Below, in pieces: positions 56,601 to 64,000 of a stretch of 64,000 nt of DNA. Numbering within the stretch: the stretch's first letter is position 1; each line of letters starts with the position of its first letter. The notes under the pieces are model-generated. The model made no database searches. It was not told where the DNA came from and worked only from the letters and a program-made list of their open reading frames with translations. This stretch comes from Omphiscola glabra (taxonomy: Eukaryota; Mollusca; Gastropoda; Lymnaeidae), in NCBI GenBank assembly GCA_964017045.1, contig OZ024806.1:6902488-6966487 (forward strand), in the 5' to 3' direction. The position numbers were made by a program, and so were the translations under genes.

Positions 56601-58787
56601 TAGCCTACCTAGGGCAGTATGAGCAATTAGCCTACCTAGGGCAGTATGAGCAATTAGCCTACCTAGGGCAGTATGAGCAATTAGCCTACCTAGGGCAGTA
56701 TGAGCAATTAGCCTACCTAGGGCAGTATGAGCAATTAGCCTACCTAGGGCAGTATGAGCAATTAGCCTACCTAGGGCAGTATGAGCAATTAGCCTACCTA
56801 GGGCAGTATGAGCAATTAGCCCAACTAGGGCAGTATGAGCAATTAGCCTACCTAGGGCAGTATGAGCAATTAGCCTACCTAGGGCAGTATGAGCAATTAG
56901 CCTACCTAGGGCAGTATGAGCAATTAGCCCAACTAGGGCAGTATGAGCAATTAGCCTACCTAGGGCAGTATGAGCAATTAGCCTACCTAGGGCAGTATGA
57001 GCAATTAGCCTACCTAGGGCAGTATGAGCAATTAGCCTATCTAGGGCAGTATGAGCAATTAGCCCAACTAGGGCAGTATGAGCAATTAGCCTACCTAGGG
57101 CAGTATGAGCAATTAGCCTACCTAGGGCAGTATGAGCAATTAGCCTACCTAGGGCAGTATGAGCAATTAGCCTACCTAGGGCAGTATGAGCAATTAGCCT
57201 ACCTAGGGCAGTATGAGCAATTAGCCTACCTAGGGCAGTATGAGCAATTAGCCTACCTAGGGCAGTATGAGCAATTAGCCTACCTAGGGCAGTATGAGCA
57301 ATTAGCCTACCTAGGGCAGTATGAGCAATTAGCCTACCTAGGGCAGTATGAGCAATTAGCCTACCTAGGGCAGTATGAGCAATTAGCCCAACTAGGGCAG
57401 TATGAGCAATTAGCCTACCTAGGGCAGTATGAGCAATTAGCCTACCTAGGGCAGTATGAGCAATTAGCCTACCTAGGGCAGTATGAGCAATTAGCCCAAC
57501 TAGGGCAGTATGAGCAATTAGCCTACCTAGGGCAGTATGAGCAATTAGCCTACCTAGGGCAGTATGAGCAATTAGCCTACCTAGGGCAGTATGAGCAATT
57601 AGCCTACCTAGGGCAGTATGAGCAATTAGCCCAACTAGGGCAGTATGAGCAATTAGCCTACCTAGGGCAGTATGAGCAATTAGCCTACCTAGGGCAGTAT
57701 GAGCAATTAGCCTACCTAGGGCAGTATGAGCAATTAGCCTACCTAGGGCAGTATGAGCAATTAGCCTACCTAGGGCAGTATGAGCAATTAGCCTACCTAG
57801 GGCAGTATGAGCAATTAGCCTACCTAGGGCAGTATGAGCAATTAGCCTACCTAGGGCAGTATGAGCAATTAGCCTACCTAGGGCAGTATGAGCAATTAGC
57901 CTACCTAGGGCAGTATGAGCAATTAGCCTACAGTGGGCAGTATGAACAATTAGCCTACAGTGGGCAGTATGAGCAATTAGCCTACCTAGGGCAGTATGAG
58001 CAATTAGCCTACCTAGGGCAGTATGAGCAATTAGCCTACCTAGGGCAGTATGAGCAATTAGCCTACCTAGGGCAGTATGAGCAATTAGCCTACAGTGGGC
58101 AGTGTGAACAATTAGCCCAACTAGGGCAGTATGAGCAATTAGCCTACCTAGGGCAGTATGAGCAATTAGCCTACCTAGGGCAGTATGAGCAATTAGCCTA
58201 CCTAGGGCAGTATGAGCAATTAGCCTACCTAGGGCAGTATGAGCAATTAGCCTACCTAGGGCAGTATGAGCAATTAGCCTACCTAGGGCAGTATGAGCAA
58301 TTAGCCTACCTAGGGCAGTATGAGCAATTAGCCTACCTAGGGCAGTATGAGCAATTAGCCTACCTAGGGCAGTATGAGCAATTAGCCTACCTAGGGCAGT
58401 ATGAGCAATTAGCCTACAGTGGGCAGTATGAACAATTAGCCTACAGTGGGCAGTATGAGCAATTAGCCTACCTAGGGCAGTATGAGCAATTAGCCTACCT
58501 AGGGCAGTATGAGCAATTAGCCTACCTAGGGCAGTATGAGCAATTAGCCTACCTAGGGTAGTATGAGCAATTAGCCTACAGTGGGCAGTGTGAACAATTA
58601 GCCTATGGATGCGATTTTGTTCTAGTCCTTAGTTTAGATCAGAATTTTTTTAATTGCACTTTCTATTTTTCTGCCATGGTGTCCACATGCAAAGATTTTT
58701 GCCTTTTTCAGAAAATCATTGATGGCGCCCTAAGCACGTGGCGCCCCGGGCAACTGCCCGAGTTGCCAGGACATTGAGCCGGCCCTG
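53664..58787. mobile_element. hAT-like element hosting the 27 bp array
   Basis: Outer ends are CAGGGCCGCCCCTACGG at the left and GAGCCGGCCCTG at the right. Flanks CTGATGTT (53656-53663) and CTGACGTG (58788-58795) match at 6 of 8 bases, as an old hAT target duplication would. GGCGCCCCGG-type motifs occur near both ends. About 250 bp of left and 180 bp of right element sequence bracket the array. No transposase frame. Confidence 0.7.
53916..58605. repeat. 27 bp array, about 174 copies (4.7 kb)
   Basis: Core GGGCAGTATGAGCAATTAG followed by CCTACCTA. Most copies are identical. Regional variants are GCTTAC (mainly 54.3-56.0 kb), GCCCAACTA (56.8-57.7 kb) and CTACAGTGGG (57.9-58.6 kb). Because 27 is a multiple of three, one plus-strand frame (repeat peptide GQYEQLAYL) and one minus-strand frame stay open, but neither contains an ATG. 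I do not regard it as coding. Confidence 0.97.
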
Positions 58788-59204
58788 CTGACGTGTCATC
58801 CGTTTTCATGACGTTTCCTGGTGTTGTCTTACCACACGCGGCAGACGTCAGTAACAATTGGTGTTGGAAAGAAAGAAAGACAGGCGGCCAAAAAATGTGA
58901 CGTGACTGTTAGATTAAGCTGATTGCTGCAATGATAAGAGGCAATGTATTCCCTGTGGACACGGGAGGTCACCTCCGGGTAAATCCATAAGAATTTGATA
59001 TCTAGTTCGTTTAAATCCCCCCCACCCACGCTCACCTACCCCCACCCCCACATCACTCCCCGGGTGCCAAAATGACAGGTTAACAACCCATTGTGACAGA
59101 TATTGAGGTAGGGTGAGTGGGGTGGGGTGGGGTGGGGGGAGCTAAACCTTCGAACACCCGAGTTATAAAGAATGTCTTGAACAGATGCCAAACATTGCCA
59201 TATC

Positions 59205-59585
59205 TGGACATAACAGCATGCCGCACAAACTCTGACATAACAGCATACTGCACAGACTCTGATATAACAGCATGCCACACAGACTCTGGTATAACAGCAT
59301 GTCACACAGACTCTGATATAACAGCATGCCGCACAGACTCTGACATAACAGCATGCCACACAGACTCTGACATAACAGCATGCCGCACAGACTCTGACAT
59401 AACAGCATACCACACAGACTCTGACATAACAGCATACCACACAGACTCTGACATAACGGCATGCCACACAGACTCTGATATAACAGCATGCCGCACAAAC
59501 TCTGACATGACAGCATGCCACACAGACTCTGGCATAACAGCATGCCACACAGACTATGACATGACAGCATGCCGCACAGACTCTA
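59205..59585. repeat. 27 bp array, 14 copies
   Basis: Unit CACACAGACTCTGACATAAC plus AGCATGC. Variants affect ACATAAC/ATATAAC and GCATGC/GCATAC. The nine-codon periodicity produces open frames on both strands (ACHTDSDIT type). Not considered coding. Confidence 0.94.
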
Positions 59586-59972
59586 TCACGTCCGCACCCT
59601 CAGTGTTTCTCTGCGATTTCTAAACTGGACAATAACATCTGTCTTTTTATTTGATGAAATCCAAGTATCCGATATCTTTTCTTCAGATCGTTCGTGATTG
59701 TGAATGATATTTACAAGCTCTGTGTTAATTGGAATAGAAATATCAACAATCTTCATACATGAATTGTGATAGATGCGTATTTGAGGCTTTAAAAAAAAAT
59801 AATAATAATTTATTTAAATTTTGATTTTAGGAATCCGGCTCCAAATGCCTGACCTCGGGAATTTGGAGCCGGCATTGGCGTCCCATCTCCCACAGACAAG
59901 GATAATTTTTTGGTCAAGTTTTGAAACGTTTTTTACTTTTATGGACAGCGGAGTAGCTAGGGTGTGGAGCTA

Positions 59973-60208
59973 TCACAAAGTGACCAAAACATTCTACCAC
60001 AAAGTGACCTAATCATTTTAACACAAAGTGACCTAACCATTTTAACACAAAGTGACCTAACCATTTTAAAACAAAGTGACTTAAACATTTTAACACAAAG
60101 TGACCAAAACATTCTACCACAAAGTGACCTAATCATTTTAACACAAAGTGACCTAACCATTTTAACACAAAGTAACCAAACCATTTTGACACAAAGTAAC
60201 CAACCATT
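59973..60208. repeat. 24 bp array, about 10 copies
   Basis: Unit ACACAAAGTGACCTAACCAT plus TTTA. A five-unit block (CAAAACATTCTACC, CTAATCATTTTA, CTAACCATTTTA) is present twice, showing higher-order duplication. Confidence 0.93.
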
Positions 60209-60552
60209 AGAAGACAGAGATCTTTTAAAAGTAAAGGTCCAACTTCTCTTTAGGTCAACACTTTATTGTGTCAATCGAACAAGATTTAAAATCCTCCCTG
60301 ATCGCAGTGTTATCAATTAGTCCGCACCCGATTGATCTGTATCGATTTCGCCTCAGACTAAACTGGCTTGACACTCGTGACTGCTCCGTGATGACGGAAT
60401 GGCAAGAACGTGGCTATTTCGGCTGTTAACCTTTGTTGGCTCGGTGTCGAGGTGAATGGTCGCACCACAATGGTTAAGAACACGGCGGACCACACGCGAG
60501 TTGGTCCGGACACGGGGTATCTTTCTAATGAGATCGACCAGGAATCACTGAC

Positions 60553-61150
60553 TTAGAGAGTAGGTCACGGGATTGTGTGAGAGAAAACACTTAGAGAGTA
60601 GGGCATGGGAATGTGTGAGAGACAACACTTAGAGAGTAGGTCATGAATGTGTGAGAGACAACAGTTAGAGAATAGGTCATGGGAATGTGTGAGAGACAAC
60701 ACTTAGAGAGTAGGTCATGGGAATGTGTGAGAGACAACAGTTATAGAGTAGGTCATGGGAATGTGTGAGAGACAACAGAGAGTAGGTCACGGGAATGTGT
60801 GAGAGTCAACAGTTAGAGAGTAGGTCATGGGAATGTGTGAGAGACAATACTTAGAGAGTAGTGTAACGAGAATGTGTGAGAGACAACACTTAGATCAGCG
60901 GTCGAAGGACCCTTTCACAGTGGTCGCCAAAGACCATCGGAAAACGCATGTATTATAGTCTACAGTTATGACACAGCAACGAAAATAATTTAGTGGTTCT
61001 GGGTCGCCACAACACGAGGACCTGTATTAAAGGGTCGTGGCATTAGAAAGGTTGAGAACCACCGACTTAAGAGAGTAGGTCACGAGAATATGTCGCGTGA
61101 GACGACACTTTAGAGATTAGGTCACAGGAATGTGTAGGAGATAACACTAT
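60553..61150. repeat. 38 bp array interrupted by a SPIN-like element
   Basis: Units contain TTAGAGAGTAGGTCATGGGA and ATGTGTGAGAGACAACA. About 9 units precede 60895 and about two decayed units follow 61064. The element at 60896-61064 splits the array. Confidence 0.92.
60896..61064 (+). mobile_element. SPIN-like hAT MITE, copy 4, internally deleted
   Basis: Starts CAGCGGTCGAAGGACCCTTT, so a short piece just inside the left terminus is missing. It continues GGTCGCCAAAGACCATCGG and ends AAGGTTGAGAACCACCG. Flanks ACTTAGAT and ACTTAAGA agree at 6 of 8 positions. It interrupts the 38 bp array, which resumes beyond it. Confidence 0.82.
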
Positions 61151-61710
61151 TGTGCAAACACTCAAAGACATTGAGACAGGCTACATATCGTTGCTACATG
61201 TCACGTGAGCGCTTCCTTTTCATTTTTAAATTTTAAAATGTGATTTGATTGAATGATTTGTTACGTACCGCTATGGCTTTGAAGATTTAATCTGTGTAGA
61301 ATAAACTATACACAAAAGGAATATCTGAGAAAAACAGTATGCAAAGAAGAACGAACCAAAGCCGGTGATACATACAATATTAATTTTAATTTATACTATT
61401 AAATTTCTATAAAAATTCAAATTGGTATACAGAAATAATTTTCAAAACTATATCAACTTACAGTAAGTCAAAAACATACACTGCTAAAAAAAATACAAAT
61501 ATCAATTTACAGGCAGACAATTATTTGTAATGTCTTGTGTAGCAAAAATCTCTCCCTAGCTCTATCTGTCTCGCTCTGTCTGTGTGTTAAGAAGCTTGGT
61601 GGGTTTTATAAAGGAATCAAATAGCCACAGACCACCAGAATGCTATCCGGAGCACAGTATCACCTTGTAGGGGACCTTCGCGTGAGAGACAAGGTCTTGC
61701 TTGGAATCAG
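61151..61710. other. Gap: AT-rich, no gene seen
   Basis: Sequence between the 38 bp array and family B copy 2. No supported feature. Confidence 0.55.
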
Positions 61711-62603
61711 CCTTAGAAAGAGCACAGCTGCATGGTACCTACCAAGTGCGGTTAAAAATAACGCCAGAAACAGGTCGGGACATGATTACTTCTCGTTAAT
61801 GGATATGATGCAAGGGTGGGACGTGGCAGCCCTTGCCGATCATGCAGCCTGTGAGGGGACTGCTCCTAGGTAACCGAGTCGTCCCAGCTGTGATATGACT
61901 TAATCGCAAAGTAGAAACCATGTGTAGAAATCCCACTAAAGGGCGTCTGGCACCACCCAGGGATGAGTAGAGGGGTGTTTTGGGGGTGTTAAAATGTATA
62001 CACCCCAACCCATAGAACGTTTGACTTCAAGTGCTGTAAGAGCATCACCACCAGCCGACCACGCGCTGTGAGGGTAGCACCACCAGCCGACCAGGTGCTG
62101 GGAGATCAGCACCCCCAGCCGACCAGGTGCTGGGATATCAGCACCACCAGCCGACCAGGAGCTGTGAGATCAGCACCCCCAGCCGACCAGGTGCTGTGAG
62201 ATCAGCACCCCCAGCCGACCAGGAGCTGTGAGGGCAGCACCCCCAGCCGACCAGGTGCTTTGAGATCAGCACCTCCAGCCGATCAGGTGCTGTGAGGGCA
62301 GCACCCCCAGCCGACCAGGCGCTGTGAGGGCAGCACCACCAGCCGACCAGGTGCTGTGAGATCAGCACCCCCAGCCGACCAGGTGCTGTGAGGGCAGCAC
62401 CCCCAGCCGACCAGGTGCTGTGAGGGCAGCACCACCAGCCGGCCAGGTGCTGTGAGGGCAGCACCACCAGCCGACCAGATGCTGTGAGGGCAGCACCACC
62501 AGCCGACCAGATGCTCCTTCGTTGATGCCGCCTCACACGCATAGTCAATCGAGTAGAAGGCGGTGCGGGGTGGGGGCTGTCTAAGGGGCGGAATGCCCTC
62601 ACC
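61711..62603 (+). mobile_element. Dispersed repeat family B, copy 2 (with internal array)
   Basis: Same element as 8303-8775 with both flanks conserved, but between GAGCATCACC and TCAATCGAGT it holds about 15 copies of a 32 bp unit. A short open frame at 61640-61873 lies across its left part. It shows no recognised domain and is interrupted in the other copy. Confidence 0.8.
62030..62515. repeat. 32 bp array inside family B copy 2
   Basis: Units read CACCAGCCGACCAG followed by GTGCTGTGAG and a GGCAGCAC or ATCAGCAC ending; about 15 copies. Two alternating subtypes (TGAGGGCAGCACC and TGAGATCAGCACC, with ACC or CCC) are interleaved, suggesting higher-order shuffling. Confidence 0.92.
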
Positions 62604-62871
62604 GTCATAAGATATCTGACAGATCAGATTATTTCTATAAATTGTACCCTCCAATCTTACACAACATTTGTTAATGACTATCCCGTTTAATTTTCGGGTG
62701 TCATTTAAATGAAAGTATTCAAAAAATAATCAGTTGGGAAAATGTCCACCTAGATTCTAGAACACATTCCTTTCGTCCGCGTGGATAATAACCGCAAACT
62801 AAATCAAACACAGCAACGCGTTTGTAGCTATCAATAACTTTTACATCAATCGTCCGACATACATATTTGGT

Positions 62872-63612
62872 CACGGTCGGGACGTAAGGTCTGTTGCGGT
62901 CTTGCTGTAAGATCTGGTGCGGTCATGACGTAAGATCTGTTGCGGTCATGACGTGAGATCTGGTGCGGCAATGATCTAAGATCTGTTGCGGTCATGACGT
63001 AAGATCTGTTGCGGTCATGACGTAAGATCTGACTCAGTAATGACGTAAGGTCTGTTGCGGTCATGACGTAAGATCTGTTGCGGTCATGACGTGAGATCTG
63101 TTGCGGTCAGGACGTGAGATCTGTTACGGTCATGATGTAAGATATGTTGCGGTCATGACGTAAGATCTGGTGCGGTCATGACGTAAGATCTGGTGCGGCC
63201 ATGACGTAAGATATGTTGCGGCCATGACGTAAGGTCTGTTGCGGTCATGACGTAAGATCTGACTCAGTAATGACGTACGGTCTGGTGCGGCCATGACGTA
63301 AGATCTGGTGCGGCCATGACGTAAGATCTGGTGCGGTCATGACGTAAGATCTGGTGCAGCCATGACAGAAGATCTGGTGCGGTCATGACGTAAGATCGGG
63401 TGCGGTCATGACGTAAGATCTGTTGCGGTCATGACGTAAGATCTGTTGCGGTCATGACGTAAGATCTGGTGCGGTCATTACGTAAGGTCTGTTGCAGTCA
63501 TGACGTAAGATCTGACTCAGTAATGACGTACGGTCTGTTGCGGTCTTGCTGTAAGATCTGTTGCGGCCATGACGTAAGATCTGGTGCGGTCATGACGTAA
63601 GATCTAATGCGG
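62872..63612. repeat. 23 bp array with a TGACGTAA motif, about 32 copies
   Basis: Unit TGACGTAAGATCTGKTGCGG followed by TCA or CCA. Variants include a recurrent GACTCAGTAATGACGTA unit present three times at roughly 230-260 bp spacing. It ends about 10 bp before the stop codon of the transporter exon (which is on the opposite strand), so it would form most of that gene's 3' UTR or flank. Confidence 0.95.
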
Positions 63613-63620
63613 CCAAGGCG

Positions 63621-63784
63621 TTAGTTCACCACCTCAAACCTCCCTGGCGCCCTAAGCACCTGTCTCTTGATGTCGTAGCGTCTCGCCAGCGGAGCCAGGA
63701 CCAGGAGAATGGCCGCCATCACGGCAGCAAGGCCAAGGTATTGGAATGAGTAGGTGTACGTGCCGCCCATATCACGCAGTGCAC
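63621..63784 (-). CDS. Monocarboxylate-transporter-like protein, terminal exon
   Basis: The minus-strand exon starts after a CCAG acceptor at 63785 and ends in TAA at 63621-63623. It encodes ALRDMGGTYTYSFQYLG, a hydrophobic helix (LAAVMAAILLVLAPLA) and a basic tail (RRYDIKRQVLRAPGRF). This order (Gly-x-Leu-x-Asp, Tyr-x-Tyr-x-Phe, last transmembrane helix, Arg/Lys-rich cytoplasmic end) is that of the C-terminus of SLC16 major-facilitator proteins, which carry lactate, pyruvate or related monocarboxylates across the plasma membrane. The exon begins with two bases of a split codon, so at least one exon lies beyond the right edge. The substrate cannot be inferred. A 23 bp array begins about 10 bp after the stop. 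Confidence 0.8.
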
Positions 63785-63859
63785 CTGGACATAGACAATA
63801 TGGTAAATGTGAAGAGATATCACCGCGATTTTAACATGGCAACTTTGGTTGCCACGACC

Positions 63860-63975
63860 AGCAAACTTATGTCCTAAATGTATCCCTAAACCTAACCTGA
63901 ACCCTAAATATATCTCTAAACCTAACCCGAACCCTAAAATTATCCCTAATCTGGGTTTTAACCCTATCGGAACCA
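63860..63975. repeat. Telomere-like degenerate repeats
   Basis: Roughly 30 bp repeats rich in CCTAAACCTAACC and GAACCCTAAA, i.e. degenerate CCCTAA hexamers, within the transporter intron. Short (about 0.1 kb), with no other subtelomeric sign. Confidence 0.7.
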
Positions 63976-64000
63976 GGGACAAAACACGCAAATGACTGCC

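Noticed and set aside
53916..58605. CRISPR-like array
   Set aside because: Units are contiguous with no unique spacers, the host is an animal, and the flanks are transposon-like. It is a minisatellite.
59036..59623. Frames of 170 and 168 codons on opposite strands over the 27 bp array at 59.2 kb
   Set aside because: Repeat-driven openness on both strands, with no domain or non-repeat coding sequence.
61640..61873. 77-codon plus-strand frame
   Set aside because: Lies across the left edge of dispersed element B, shows no known domain and is broken in the other copy.

Overview
This is animal nuclear DNA: split genes with GT-AG introns, no operons, AT-rich intergenic sequence, non-LTR retrotransposon tails, hAT-type DNA transposons and very many minisatellites. 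The best guess is a gastropod mollusc, possibly a freshwater pulmonate snail. That rests on the overall character of the sequence and on four short elements that look like SPIN hAT transposons, a family I recall being reported from a pond snail. The species cannot be proved from the window.

Genes. (1) 367-9523, minus strand: a complete 13-exon mitochondrial glutamyl-tRNA synthetase (EARS2), 557 codons when spliced, with all splice phases consistent. (2) 41468-45021, plus strand: the last two exons (at least 655 codons) of a gene I do not recognise. It encodes a low-complexity, Ser/Arg/Asn-rich protein with basophilic phosphorylation motifs and a compact acidic C-terminus. (3) 63621-63784, minus strand: the terminal exon of an SLC16-type monocarboxylate transporter, whose remaining exons lie beyond the right edge. 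No other protein gene is convincing.

Layout. 1-9.5 kb is EARS2, whose introns carry several minisatellites and copies of two dispersed repeats (A and B). 9.5-41 kb is gene-poor: LINE 3' ends, copies of a dispersed retroelement-like tail (D), SPIN-like and other hAT MITEs, and arrays of 8, 12-13, 14, 17, 21, 32 and 61 bp units. 41-45 kb is the unknown gene. 45-63.6 kb is dominated by arrays, including a 4.7 kb array of about 174 copies of a 27 bp unit. Roughly a quarter of the window is tandem repeat (my hand sum is about 17 kb).

Main observation. At least three arrays lie inside transposable-element copies. For two of them an unexpanded copy of the same element is present elsewhere in the window (61711-62603 versus 8303-8760; 16330-17275 versus 10640-11310). 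The 27 bp array is bracketed by hAT-like termini and near-matching 8 bp target duplications, and its variants reveal block duplications of exactly 21 units (567 bp) and 18 units (486 bp). Conversely, a SPIN-like element and a family A copy have inserted into pre-existing arrays, so relative ages can be read.
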